A stretch of DNA of 64,000 nucleotides. Source: Caprimulgus europaeus. Taxonomy: Eukaryota > Chordata > Aves > Caprimulgiformes > Caprimulgidae. A program made the position numbers and the translations under genes. Below the pieces are notes generated by a model. That model saw nothing but the letters and a program-made list of their open reading frames with translations. It did no database searches and was not told the origin of the DNA. Numbering within the stretch: position 1 is the first letter of the stretch; every line of letters starts with the position of its first letter. Location: assembly GCA_907165065.1 (NCBI GenBank), contig OU015532.1, positions 40,030,839 through 40,094,838 on the forward strand. Direction: 5' to 3'. Below, one piece after another: positions 1 to 12,560 of the stretch.

Positions 1-226
1 ATTGAATTTAACTTCTAAGCCCAATGGAATTTGTTCTTTGAGTCATCTTTCTTGGACTTCTTTTAGAATGCATACCTGTTCTTTAACCTGATACTAGTTC
101 AAGCAATCCCTATCCTGTTGTATCCCATGATATTTATGTTTGTACTGAATCTGAAAGGAAGGTTTGGTGCAGATGTACTTTCCGTGTTCCACAATCTGGT
201 TGGTGTTTTCACCTTTGTGGTTGCAG

Positions 227-373
227 CAGAGTTTGTGAGACTGGCAGAGCTGCCATTACTAGAGGATCTGGTGTTTGTAGGCAATCCACTACAAGAGAAA
301 TACGCCTCTGATCAGAAGAACACTTGGATTGAAGAAGCAACCAAACGGGTACCCAAGCTGAAAAAGCTGGATG
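227..373 (+). CDS. DNAL1: DNAL1 penultimate coding exon (axonemal dynein light chain 1)
   Basis: DNAL1 is a leucine-rich-repeat light chain that binds the gamma heavy chain of the outer dynein arm in motile cilia and flagella. This exon encodes about 50 residues of the C-terminal LRR and cap region. It contains the family signatures [11 protein letters not shown] and [17 protein letters not shown], which I recognise from vertebrate DNAL1. The acceptor is a TTGCAG ending at 226 and the donor is GTGAGT at 374. The exon enters two bases short of a codon and leaves with one base (G), which fits the next exon. The loop after the GNPL motif ([11 protein letters not shown]) looks about two residues longer than in human. 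Earlier exons lie left of the window. The assignment is firm. The exact acceptor rests on alignment to the remembered family sequence. Confidence 0.93.
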
Positions 374-3166
374 GTGAGTTTGGGGCATGAAGCAATTGGT
401 GTGAATTAACAGCTTGATATAAAGGCAACCACAGGGAAATTAATTATAACCTCAGACATTCATCAGTGTGCCTATGCAATATTCCTCCCTCCTCTCTTTG
501 GAGTTATTCCCAAGAAGGCTGACTTCTGGCACCTGAATTTTGCAGCCCTGGCTGCAGGATCTTCTGAAAGTGTTTGATAGATTTTAGATTATTAGGTCCA
601 AGCGATCTTGCAGCCCACAGATGGGCTTTACTCTTGAAGTTATCCAGTCAGATATTTTTAGCACATCACTAATAGGGAACTGAAATTTACTGTTTTGAAG
701 TTCTCTTGTGAATGTCACGTTAACTTGTGTAACGATATAGTTTAAGTGTTTAGCATTAAATAAGTTAACAAAGCTTTCATCTGCCACATTGAATCAGTTT
801 TCCTAGCAAATCTGATTTACAGTTTTCCCCAACAAAAGAGGGTGACACTGGGGAGTGGGGATAGACAGGGATATGTTCTGTTTGGTTCTGCTGCAGGAGC
901 AAGTTTTCAAAACTTCATGCAAGTTCCCTAAATACCTGAATATCCCCCTCTTGTCACTGCACTAAGCCTCAGTTTATAAGCTCTCCTCTCCTTTTTGGCA
1001 GTGATATGAAAATATATTAAAGCATGTCCTGATCAGTGACTAAAAGTGAGATAATTTAAAAACCTATTTTTAAAAATGTTAATTTCTGTTAATGGAGGTT
1101 TTAGCTGTTCACTGTTATCTGCTGCCTACTGAAGCAAGGAAGAGGAGAGCAGGACTGGTAACACGAATAGAGTCAGAGTAGCAGCAGGGAAGGTACGAGT
1201 GCAGGGATGGCAACAGGAGGACAGCATCAGTACAGGGAGCAGTGGGTGGAAAATCAAAGCCAGATCAACTGAAGTGTTAAGAATTCTTGGGAGGTGGAAG
1301 CCTGGTGAGAGAAGTGTGCTGCTATGCAGGATGGCTTGCAGTAGTTCATGTGCTGTGGTAGTATAAAGTATTTTGAGAGTGAAACAAAAAGTGGAATTGG
1401 GCAAGTATCTGTACAGGCAAAGAGTAGCCTTGTTAGTGTAAGGTTAGACCCTCAGTTTCTTAAGCATTCCTGCAGCTGGGAGCAGTGGACAGCTCTGAAT
1501 TAGGCAGGTACATTTCCTATGCAAGGTAGAAAGAGATGATATTTAAGAATGGAAACTGGAAAAGCTAGAGTTTGGAGCAAAAAAGAAGTCAGAAATGCTG
1601 TAACTGGCTGTAAGGTTCTTGCTGTTAAGCTGTCACAGGATCCTGTTATGCTTATGTACTACATGTGAGATGACTAATACAGGGACCTCAAAACTGTTGA
1701 AACGATTGAAGATCCTCTGGGCAAAAATAGGCACTGAAGGTCTCTTTCAGCAGGTAGGTGTCACCTTTCTGTTAGTTCCTGTGCCAGGAACCCTGCTCAG
1801 CAGTGAGGTGCCTAAAGGACAACAGAAACCAGGCTCTGGTCGTTATATTTCTGTTTCCTACCTCTGAAAAAAGAAACACAGCAGCCCAATCGTAGAGTGA
1901 GCAAAGGGTTCTCACCACAAAGCCTCACCACAGTTCAGGTCTCTGCCTGAGGCTGAGCAAAGCATCGGTATGACCCAGTTCCCATCACCCAGGTGACAGT
2001 GCAGGTGAATGAGCATTTACCTGCACGCCCCTGCTGTTCTTGTGCTAGTTATTTAGGTATGTATTTGATTGTGCCATTGCAGCCTGCTGTGAGCTCACCT
2101 GTACTATTGGGTTTTGCTACTGTGGGGAAAATTTATAACTTGATAAACCTTTTTTGGGGCTGTGAGCTTTTGAGCTCATTTTGAATTCATGAACACCTCA
2201 CTGTGAGGTGGTGTGAATTCTGCAGACTGCCACAGTCTGATGTGCCCTTGCTCAACATGGAAGTTAAAAAGTTTTTGTTTTGGGTTTGGTTTTGGTTTTT
2301 TTGTTTGTAGAGTACCCAAGGGGTGGGTATAGACTGTGACTCCACTGTGCAATGCAGCTTTATTTATAGAATCATAGAATCACCTGGTTGGAAAAGACCT
2401 TTGAGATGATATGGAACCCAGCTGTACCTGTCCACTACTAAACCATATCTCTGAGCTCCCCATCTAGCTGTCTTTTAAACACCTCCAGGGATGGTGACTC
2501 AACCCCCTCCCTGGTCAGCTCATCCCAGTGCCTGAGAACCCTTTCAGTGAAGAAGTATTTCCTGACATCCAATCTGTACCTCCCTTGGCACAACTTAAGG
2601 CCTTTGCCTCTTGTTCTGTCACCAGATACTTGTAAGAAAAGACACATATTCCATGACATCCAAGTTATCCCTAAGAGATGTGACCACATTGCTTCTTGTA
2701 TCCATATATTTTGTAGTCTGGACATCCTAGCTAGGTATCATTAAGGAGGTCTCCTATGCTAACATGGTCATGCCTGTCATGGAAATGGCAGCACAAAGCA
2801 GGGGCCCAGCAAGAGAAGGGTGATGTGCTGTGCTAGTTGGTTGTTAGTTGAATTGACATGGTGCATCTCACAGCAACCAAATTAGGCTGATCTTTGTGCC
2901 TTTTTATTGCCTTTAACCCAAGGAGTTGGAAAGGCAGAAGATCTGATCAGTTGAAGGCTTCTCTAGTTAAGAGCAGTTCAGGTGTGTAGGTGTTCATGTC
3001 ACTTAGAAGCAGTGGCAGGAAATACAACTCTTTCCTCTTTCTGCCAGGCTGACTCTTTCCGACAGTCCAGATGAGCTTTCAGGTGTATCAGCATTAAGTT
3101 TGTCTTTCTCTGTGGAATCAATTCGTAAATCTTTGCAGATTTTTTTTCTCTCTTTTTTTCTCTTAG
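374..3166 (+). other. DNAL1: DNAL1 last intron
   Basis: This GT-AG intron of about 2.8 kb separates the last two DNAL1 coding exons. It contains a CR1 fragment (listed separately) and a G/T-rich tract near 2268-2310. I saw no coding signal in it. The short open frames on both strands have no recognisable similarity outside the CR1. Bases 1-226 are the end of the preceding DNAL1 intron. Confidence 0.85.
2366..2640 (-). mobile_element. CR1-type LINE fragment (3' end)
   Basis: On the minus strand this reads into the terminal CR1 octamer-like repeat, seen on the plus strand as ATAGAATCATAGAATC at 2366. Just inside lies the eroded C-terminus of the CR1 ORF2 protein (for example [10 protein letters not shown], then LDVRKYFF and [12 protein letters not shown]). 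The copy is heavily 5'-truncated, as is typical for CR1. The inner boundary near 2640 is uncertain because similarity fades after the DRTRGKG motif. It cannot be mobile on its own. Confidence 0.88.
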
Positions 3167-3213
3167 GTATCCTAGTTTTCAAACAAGAAGAAGATGAAGA
3201 AGGAGCAAACTGA
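3167..3213 (+). CDS. DNAL1: DNAL1 last coding exon with stop codon
   Basis: A long pyrimidine tract (TTTTTTTCTCTC and similar) and a TCTTAG acceptor end at 3166. The exon completes the split glycine codon and encodes ILVFKQEEDEEGAN followed by TGA at 3211-3213. A short hydrophobic stretch followed by an acidic tail is the usual DNAL1 C-terminus. The phase joins exactly to the exon ending at 373. Together the two exons give about 64 C-terminal residues of a protein that is about 190 residues long in human. Confidence 0.9.
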
Positions 3214-5500
3214 TGACACTTTCTTACTGGGTAGTCAGTTGTTTAAGTAACTCCAGATAGCTCGGCACATGGAACTTTTTATATAAATGTTGGTTTTGAA
3301 GAAAATCTTGGGCAGTTTTAGAAAGAGCACCACAGTCTGCCACCCAAAGGGTTAGTGACCGAAACTGAGGCACACCAATTTTGCCAAGCTTATGACACCT
3401 TCTGTAGAGACCGGTGGAGCTAAGTTTATCTGCTCTTTGGCTAGCAAGAGATCTTCACCTAAACTAAGACATAGCTGTTTTTAATCCCTGATGAGTGGTG
3501 CTTGTTTTTTCACTCTTGGGTTGCAATAGAATCATTTTACCTGGTTAGGTGCAGCTGACCAACATTATCTTTGCAAACACTGTGGCCAAAAGAACAATGT
3601 TGTGGTTTAGAGACATGTTACAGGTTTTGTTGTGTTTAATTTTGTAATGGGAATCCCTCAATATTTTAAGTATACGAGTTTGCCTTTTCATACCCTGAAC
3701 TGTTACGCCAACCAGCCCCAGTAGTCGTGGGCCTACGCACAAACAAGGTATGGGTGTGGCGATCGCTTGTCACTGGCCTTAAGTTTTGAATTGGGCTTCT
3801 TGCATTGGAACTCGACTGCATTGCTGAGAAAGCCACGTATAACATATATTTATTTATTTTAAAGAGGCAATGGGAATTCTTGGCATGGTTTCAGTGAGAC
3901 TAAAATATCTGCTCGCTTTGTCTTTTGTCTCTTACTAAGAGCTTACTTTCGATGGGAACATGTAGCCTATTAGCCGATAGCTGGTTCCTAGTTTTGGTTT
4001 GGATCACTGGTGGACATAATCCTTCTCAGCTCTGGAATGTTCCTAGAACTAAGTGGGCTGATACTAACACAGAAACAGTGAACGAAAGACCTGGGTTTGA
4101 GAACAGGAAATTGTAGGTTTGGGGATACTGTTTTTTTTTTCACAAAAGCACAGATGTAAGAGTGAGAGAAAGTGCACGGAGTTAGTGGGAAGGCGAGATG
4201 AGCTGGAGCGAGAACATTGCAAAGAAGAGTATTGAAGACGTGCTAAGTGTGCTATATTGCAGGGTCACCAGCTTTAGGAAAGCCCTCCTATGACAGGTAA
4301 CCAATTTTAGTAAAAAGCATTAAACAATGATGAAGATATACTTGATTGCACTCTTGGATGCTAGTAGTGGGTTGTGTTTTTTTTCTTCTCTTGAGCAAAT
4401 AGTTACCTGAGTAGATTTTTCTGCAGCTTTTTTGATTTCTCTTGCCTTTCACCCTTCATGCTGTGATAAATCAGCATATAATTTAAAACCCTTCTGATAA
4501 AAACTGTAGGTCAATCTCAATGGAACAATACAGTAAGAAGAGAATAAACTGTGGCTCTAATTTGTCAGGAGATGCTTCAGCTCAAAGCTGGGTGGAAGGT
4601 TCATCTTAATGTTGCTTTGCTTGATCAGTCGTGATTACTCTCAAGAACAAATCAACACCCTCCCACCCCCCCCCCCCCCAAGTTTTTCTCCTCTAAAATA
4701 AGTAAAGTTTTCCTAAATTTTAAAATTTGCACTTTAAAATTATGCACTGGATGTGGTTGAAGAGATCCACAGGTGGTAGAATTAAAGCAGCTGATTTGCA
4801 TATTGATGGTGCTACACCATGACATGTATAAGCTAACAGCAAGGCTCAGCCTGCACACGCACAGGGGGCAGCTGAGTAAAACGTGGAAAAGATCTTATTT
4901 TTGTGTTACTTTTTGCTCTTCCCTATCTCACCACATCCAATAAAGCAGTAAGCACATTGTTATTCATGGATGAAGAAAGCACCCATGTAAAACTCACAAG
5001 CCATGTGGAATTCTGCTTTCCCCAGTAAAATTATGGAGGACTAGCAGCCACTTTATTCCTTAAAGAAATATCCTATAATTAAATTAGAGGTAGGAAATAG
5101 CTAAGTTTTTTACTTGCTTGATAGCACATTGTCCTCTCTTCAAAGAGCTGATGTATGCAGTGATTATATGGAGAAGTGCTGGAAAAATGTGAGAAGAGAT
5201 CAGATTACTCAGGTTACACTAGAAGTAGGCTCATCTAGAAAGTTCTTCAAGCAAGAGCGCACTTTTAACACCCCCTTTGGCTATCTTTTGTATACAGTAA
5301 TTTTGTAGCATGACCAAACTGTTAAAATTGCTGTGTTTAAATTATTTAGGCCTATGTTTATAAATGTTCTTCTGTGAAACTTGTTTAAAAGTAATATAAC
5401 GTTGTTTTATACAAACATCTTTGGCTGTTATGTAACGTTTAGTTGTGGAGAGCATTCAGAAATTAAATTTTGTTCTCATTAAACTTTCCTAGCTGCTCAG
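3214..5500 (+). other. DNAL1: Probable DNAL1 3' UTR (end uncertain)
   Basis: This AT-rich, gene-free sequence follows the DNAL1 stop codon. Candidate poly(A) signals on the plus strand are AATAAA at 4543-4548 and 4939-4944, ATTAAA near 5462 and 5477, and AATAAA at 5715-5720 and 5822-5827. I cannot tell which is used, so the right edge is a rough estimate. A run of 14 C at 4666-4679 lies inside. Confidence 0.45.
4666..4679. repeat. C14 homopolymer
   Basis: An uninterrupted C run lies in the region downstream of the DNAL1 stop codon. Confidence 0.9.
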
Positions 5501-8107
5501 GGAGCAATGTGTTTATAGTATGGAAATGCTGTTCCTGATTGCCTCCTTATTTTAGAATAGAAAATAACTTAGACTTAAAAAATGCTGATATATTGTGATT
5601 TTTGTCATTTGATACATAAATATTTTTCAATCTTTTAAGACATGGGTTGTCAGACTTTGTTCTTAGGTCCTAAGTCTACTACTGCTATATGAGGAAAAAA
5701 ATCCAAATAAGTTAAATAAATGGCTTCAGTACACAATTACAATTCACTTTGAATTGAAGTTCTGTTAACAGCAATATACCATTAATTTCATTAAACCAGG
5801 AAGAGAGAAGGTTAACTGATTAATAAACTTCTGTAATAGAAACTTCAGCCTTCAATAGATGGTGTCACTGAAATGTTATTTCAAAACTCCAATATAAAGA
5901 AAAGAGCTTTATACCCCACAGTCCACAGCAAGAACTGCATCCTGCAATGGCAGCTGTCATGTTATTTAAAGAAACATGTAGGGAATTACTGCAGGATTCC
6001 TCACACTAGCTCAAAGCTTACTCATCACCAAAATGCACTATAAGGTCTATTTCAGGAGTGGAACTCAACTTCCAGAAGCACAGGCTTGGATTCACCACTT
6101 TAAAAAAGACTGAACCCAAAATGTGCAGAACCTGTGACTTTTTTGATCATCAAAAGTGCCTTTGCATGGCTTCTCAGTTTTAGCACTTCTGCCAGGGAGG
6201 CAAATCCATTATTTAAAGCCTCAAACACACTCATGGGCTGCGCTCTGAAGCAAAGGCATCAGTGTTCCCTGGATCTTTCACCCACCAAGCAAAATACCAC
6301 TTACTCTCCCAACCCGATTGCTGATCACCTGCCACCTCCACAGGAGTAAATTAAAGCAAGGACTTCTACACCAAGCTGAAAAAAGTGCTTGAATGTCTTG
6401 GGCTGAGGCTTTCTCCTGCCAGCTTTGCCAAAAACACTGCAATGAAAATTTGTCAGCATGAATTGACTACTAAAAAGAAAACCAGCATGTGGCCTTAGAT
6501 TCTAACTGAAGTCTACCAAGACACATTTCTGCCATCTGCTTCATATAGGGAAACATTTGCAGTTTTTAAAGAGTTCACACCCACAGGTGTAAGAAGCAGT
6601 AGCCTAATTAACTAGAAAGTTAACTACCAAAAAACAGAAGGAACCTTTGTTTGATTCTGTGATTCTATAAGATGCATGGAAGCATATTCACATTTAAAAT
6701 CCACAAGCAAGAGCTCCAGCTACTGCCAGAGGAAACGTGGTTAGTGCTGTATAACAAAATACGTTTTAAAAACCCCCTTAGATTCAGGTAATACTCAAAT
6801 GCCTTTAGGACAATATTTACTTAAAGATCATCCAGTTCCAACCCCCCTGCCATGAGCAGGGACACCCCCCACTAGACCAGGTTGCTCAAAGCCTCATCCA
6901 GCCTGGCCTTGAACACTTCCAGGGAGGGGGCATCCACAGCTTCTCTGGGCAACCTGTTCCAGTGTCTCACCACCCTCACAGCAAATAATTTTGTCCTAAT
7001 ATCTAATCTAAACCTACCCTCTTCCAGTTTAAAGCCATTTCCCCTTGTTCTATCACTCCCTGCCCTTGTCAAAAGTCCCTCCCCAGCTTTCTTGTAGCCC
7101 CTTCAGGTACTGGGAGGCCGCTGTAAGATCTCCCTGGAGCTTTCTCCAGGCTGAACAGCCCCAACTCTCTCAGCCTGTCCTCACAGCAGAGCTGCTCCAG
7201 CCCTCGGATCATCCTCGTGGCCTCCTCTGGACTTGTTCTAACAGGTCCATGTCTCTCTTGTGTTGGGGGCTCCAGAACTGGACACAGCACTCCAGGTGGG
7301 GCCTTACGAGAACGGAGTAGAGGGGGAGAATCCCCTCCCTGGACCTGCTGGCCACGCTGCTCTTGATGCAGCCCAGGACACGGTTATTGGCCTCTGGGCT
7401 GCAAGGGCACATTGCCGGCTCATCTTGAGCTTCTCATCCACCACCACTCCCAAGTCCTTCTCTTCAGAGCTGGCCTCAAGCCACTCATTGCCCAATCTGT
7501 ATGATTTACAACTGGAGTAACTGTTTGTACAACCAGCAGCTTCAACTACTAAACAGCAGGAAAATAGTACCTGTTTTTCCAGCAGCTCTAGATTTACTTC
7601 AGTCTCTGCTTTGTGTCCCAGCCTCAGCCCTCCAGGCAGTCAGATGTGATTCAGGCCCCTCAGGTACTCCATGCTGCCCACTGTCCTGTAGTTGTTTCGG
7701 GTAGTGTTAGAATCCAGCTGGCCTTACCTACAGCACAGAAGCGGACCTAGAACTATTCCCCATGCATTTCTAACACACTATCGAGGTTGTTACCGGCATT
7801 CTGGGAAGGTGCATGGCTTGGAGTGGGACACACACACAGTCGTCACTTCTGTAAAGCAACTGGAGCTCCATCTGCCAGTTGTTTTCTTGGATGTAAGACA
7901 AAAACCATCGCAGGCTGGCGTCCTTGGGGAGAAGTTTATCTTGAGAAAAAGCCTCGAGAATTGCGGTGGCAAGTAACAGAGGTGGGTATGATGAGAGAGC
8001 AGGCTAGCTAAAATCTCATAACCACTTCCTCTGTATGAATGCACCACAGTCACTGTCACCCCAAAACCCCCAGCCACTCCCCCATACCATCAAAAAACTC
8101 AGCCATG
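5501..8107. other. DNAL1-MIDEAS intergenic region
   Basis: This is the interval between the two convergent transcription units. It holds one clear CR1 copy (6820-7500) and perhaps a short plus-oriented CR1 tail at 6651-6672 (TTTGATTCTGTGATTCTATA). No gene was recognised. In human the intronless gene PNMA1 lies between DNAL1 and MIDEAS. No comparable long open reading frame exists here. Confidence 0.7.
6820..7500 (-). mobile_element. CR1-type LINE fragment, about 0.7 kb
   Basis: This is a typical avian CR1 copy in minus orientation. From the 3' side it shows the ATCATCCAGTTCCAACCCCC block, the degenerate ORF2 C-terminus ([20 protein letters not shown], then [17 protein letters not shown]), and further upstream pieces of the reverse-transcriptase thumb region ([24 protein letters not shown]). 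The reading frame shifts between these blocks, so it is a dead copy. The 3' terminal octamer repeats are missing, because similarity starts abruptly near 6820. The 5' edge near 7500 is approximate. Confidence 0.93.
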
Positions 8108-8126
8108 AAACTATTTTTAAACCTCA

Positions 8127-8132
8127 TTTAAT
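8127..8132 (-). terminator. MIDEAS: Distal MIDEAS poly(A) signal (ATTAAA)
   Basis: ATTAAA on the minus strand is followed 30-90 bases downstream by a G/T-rich stretch including GGGGGTTTTGGGGTG. That is the expected downstream element, placing cleavage near 8105-8115. Confidence 0.6.
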
Positions 8133-8394
8133 AAAAGGTTTTTTTAGATATATAGAGGATATTAATAAGTTACATAGTACATTACAATCACATCAGCAAG
8201 ATTTCCTTTAGTGTATTAATATTTTATAAAAAAGCACACAAAAAATAAATTCAGTCCAGTCTATCACAACTGTACAGCAACAGGTAAATATATTTATATA
8301 TGTACATTTTTAACATGTAACAGTCTTTTAAAAGGTGCCCGAGGCAGCAGACACACAAAGGAAGTGTCTGCTCACTTGTTAAAATAAAATACAC

Positions 8395-8400
8395 TTTATT
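8395..8400 (-). terminator. MIDEAS: Alternative MIDEAS poly(A) signal (AATAAA)
   Basis: AATAAA on the minus strand is followed by TTTGTGTGTCTGC about 50 bases downstream, a GU-rich element. It could give a transcript about 270 bases shorter than the distal site. Confidence 0.5.
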
Positions 8401-9488
8401 ATAAAGCATTTATACAGTAATTACAAAGGCTGACTGCTCCTGTACAGTACACCAAAGCTTTGACTACAAATTTAAAAACGGAACATAAAAAGAATGAACA
8501 CAAAAATTTATATCAAATCTGAACTACAAGGGGAAAAATACATGTGGAGAAGCTGCAGGAAACTGGTTTTTAAAATATACAATTACATTTCTATAAAAAT
8601 ATATGTTGGCTTCTAATCTGGAGAAGTTAAGGGGTTTTCAGGCTCAGCTGTCAGCGGAATCCTAGTCTTGGTAAGAAAAGTCCTTGGACAGCTGGGGATT
8701 CAGTTTGTGTCTTCCTAACATTTGACACAGGAGAGAACGAGGGCAAGTAAAGCAGCTGAACCCGAGACAAATTTACATAGAAACTCACTCCCACAAGAAT
8801 CAAACATGATTTGTAGACACTGCTCCTTTGTCTCTTTAAAGCTTTATGAACTTTCAGACACACACTAGAAGACAGAACAGGGAGAAAGTCTGTGCAGGAA
8901 AATGTGGTTTAAAATAAAGTTTCTGGCAGAGGTAATCACTGGACTAACAGTGCCACTGTAGGCAAGCAACAAAACTTCTAAGGCTACAGTCCTCCCTACT
9001 CCCATTTCTTTTACAATTGGATATGTGTGTTCAGGGCCTTTCTAGCCCGTCACCTAGAAGAGAATTCAGAAGTGAGGAAGCTCACTCTTTGTGGTTTAGG
9101 AAACACTTTTTTTTTACAAAAAAAAATTGATCTAAATCTGAGTTTGTTGCAATGATAAAAGTGATCAAAAGCCTCAGTTTGATAAATCAGGGGGTATTTT
9201 TAGCTAATTTGGACTTCATATTACATCTCTAATACGGGATGCACAGATGAGTTACCCTTAAGCTTTTCAATTTCTATCTTTGCCTTGCCTTTAAACAGCT
9301 TCAGTCCTACCTAGTCCTAGCTAGCAAAATGTCAAGGTCCTGCACAGCCAACTGAAATTCTGCAGGCCTTCACCTTACAGAGCTGAGCTCTCTCAAGATA
9401 CCGTCACCTGTATCAGTAAATGGAAAAACATCAAATAAATGAAAATGCAGAGGAGTTGTTCTTGCAGCTAGACTGCAAAATACCTACA

Positions 9489-9526
9489 GATATATCAGAG
9501 ATGCATCAGAGATGCATGCATATATC
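9489..9526. repeat. Small AT-rich hairpin in the MIDEAS 3' UTR
   Basis: The outer arms GATATAT and ATATATC pair. Inside them two ATGCAT copies pair around a five-base loop. The CAGAGATGCAT unit also occurs twice in tandem. It would fold as a 38-base stem-loop in the MIDEAS transcript. Confidence 0.6.
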
Positions 9527-12500
9527 TAGTAATTACATACACACAGTCTTACAAAACCGAGATGCTATCCCATGCAGATCACAAACCTGAAAAGACCAAA
9601 TCTACCTGTAAAGGTGAGGGCAGACAACAGGGGCAGAAGTACGCAGTCAGGGCAAAATGTGATCTGTCGCTGCATCTCCGCAGCACCCAGTGCTGGCATC
9701 AAGGCTCCAACAGGTAGTGCTTTTGAAATACCACCACCTGACTACTGGATATATGACCACCTGAAGCCTGATCTTGCACTATAAAAGGCAAACCTATTAG
9801 TACACATTTACAGACTCACAGTCCATAAATCTTGTATTTGTTCCCACAGAAAAGACAGCTAAAGCCAAGAGATGCCTTGTTCAAACTCAACTTAATGACT
9901 GAGCATATACTGCCTTTTGTCTAAATTAACAGCAAACCCTTCTACTATGAGGATCAGTAAATAGGCCTTTAAACACCAGAAAATAACAAGCATAGAGTTT
10001 TAAAATGGACAAATCAACAAAACACAGAACATTTTTTTTTGAGTCGTAATTGGAACAACACAGCTGTAAATTAACACCATGCTGCAGTAAAGAACTACTC
10101 GAGTAATTTTTACACCCACCAAAAAGGGTAAAAATTCATTCCAGGTTAGAGAAATTCAGTTCAAATGCCTTCTCCACAGGAACTGGGGGTTGGTTGGTTT
10201 GGTTTATTAAAACAATTCTCTGCCAACTGTTGCTAGTAGGCAGGATCTAATTCAGATGTACAATCAATTCCAAACTGCTGCCGTAAGCAAGTGGGCAGCA
10301 GGCTTGGGTTTTGCTCATTTTATTTTTAAACAAGACTCTCAGAGGAGCATTTTTACTTATTATCATGAAAGGAAAGAGCTCTTCTGGAGCTACTAGGAAT
10401 ACGTAAACATACTCAGAAACATTTCTATTTGATACCACTTAACTGGAACATGTACCTGATTTTGGTCAGCCATGCTGACCCACAGCTGTTGGAGGTTATC
10501 CTCAGAAAAAGCCCTTTTCTGGTTTTCTCCCAGTGACAGGCCTCACTGTACCAAGTCTTCCTGTTCTCTTACTTCTACTGCAGCAGGGTGTTGGACAGAA
10601 ACAAGTACTGGATTCTGTGTGTAATATGCACACCATTTTTGTGCAATTAAAGAAAAGCTCTGATTTGTTATCAGCACCTCAATGGCTTATCCTTGATAAG
10701 AGGAAAAATTACTCTTATATCAATTTTCTAAAATTAGGAGTATCAGTGACAGATGTGGTCTTTGGAAGACTATAATAATGCTCCCAGTCAAGCATCATCA
10801 TATCTGGAAAAAAAATATTAAATTAGTATTTAAAGCAACCCCATGATTTGCTCCCTAAATCTTTGTACTCCATTTCACCTGATCAGTTGTTTGTCACCAT
10901 AATTTGCTATGCCATATCTAAAACTACTTCAAGCTTGAAAACTCCTCAGGGCCATGCCTAAATGTTTGCTCTTTATCACCCAGGCATACTTTCAGACAGT
11001 AAAATACTAGAGTAAATGCAGGTGATGGAGAAGAAGAGTAAAAGGCAGAGAAATGTCCCAAATTTCTGCCCATAAGGAGAACAGTTCATTTCAGTACAAG
11101 CCTCTCAGCAGGACTGCCTTACTGGAGCACACATCTAAGTTCTATTTAACATCCTGTTTCCAGCTGGAACTGTACCTGCCGGTCCACGCTACCCCTCGCT
11201 TTTCCCTAAACATCTGCTCCTGATCACTGTCAGAAACAAGACCTGGAGCTAGACAGAGGTGTGGTTTGTCCCAACATGAACAGCCTCTGTTTTTTCTTAA
11301 AGGATTACATACTGATTGCTTTTGCAGTGTTTTAGCAGGGACAGTGAAAGCATTTGCTGAAGACAGTTTGATTAACCTTATTTTAGTTCGCAAGTTTAGT
11401 CAGATCTCCTCTCCAATCTAAAAAAAATAATAAAAAAATCTTAATTTTTGCCATATTTCTGAATGTGTGCCAGTTCCAACTCTTAACTCCATTTCTTTGT
11501 TATGTGTTTCTAGGCCTTCACAGTCTCTGTTAAGTAACTGTACAGCATCCTGCTACTGCGACACTGGCACTCCAGGCAAACGCACTCAGTACAACAGTGT
11601 AACACTATCTACGTGACTTTAAATCCTTTTTAGATAGACTCAAAAGCCCTGCTTATTTCTGAACTGTTGCCTGGCAGTTCTCAAGATCTCAAAACTATTG
11701 GCAAGTTCCCACAAACACACTCCAGAACTTTAGGTTTAATGGTATCATTGCTTTTACTGAAATTAATCCCAGTACTACAAGTGGAGTGTGAGGTCCAGCT
11801 GCTTCACCTACTGTCTGTCCTGGCACAGTGTGCTAAAGCTTCTGTTCTCTCCAAGGGCACTGGGATAATGGTAGACAAGGATTTTAACAAAAGGGAAAAT
11901 ATCACAATCAACATTGAAACTCTTAATAGGAAGACTGATTTGCTTAAGCTTCTTTTTAAAGATTAGTAGCTTTTAGTTCTTTCCAATTTTTGAATGATTT
12001 TAACAGTTCATGACACGCCATCTGCTTCCACAGCCGAGCTAGTCAACAAGAACTGTGCATGTAGGGACATGGAACAGTCATACAAATGCTGAAAGGAAAC
12101 CTAGTTTTGTTACAACCTTGGCAGAAAATTGAACACTTAAAGGCAAAAGTGTCAACCCTAAAAAAAGTGCAGTGCTTAATGATACTCCTACTTATTTTGT
12201 AAGAGTAGTAACTGTTGCTGCTATTAAGAAAAAAAGATTCTATCCAAAGGCATCAGAGCAAACACGGTACAATACACAGCCTCCTGGACTTGGAGAGTGA
12301 AGCAATCATGGCTGCATAAAACCACGGGGGGCAGGAAAAAGTTGCCTGATGGCACAATGGAGTTAGAGACACTTTCCATAGTTAGCCTGGAATTTATCTA
12401 GTAGCTGAAGGGTCAAGATGTAAAAAAAAAGATAAAATAATAATAATAAAAAAATCAGCCAGTCAGGAACACGCTGTAGTTCAGATACAGCAACCCCCCA

Positions 12501-12560
12501 CTGGATCTCAGCTTGGGAATGCAGGAGCGATCGGCTCCTTCAGTACCGCACCACCGGAGC

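Noticed and set aside
6651-6672. A plus-oriented CR1 tail (TTTGATTCTGTGATTCTATA)
   Set aside because: Only about 20 bases with no adjoining CR1 body; noted in the intergenic entry but not called as an element.
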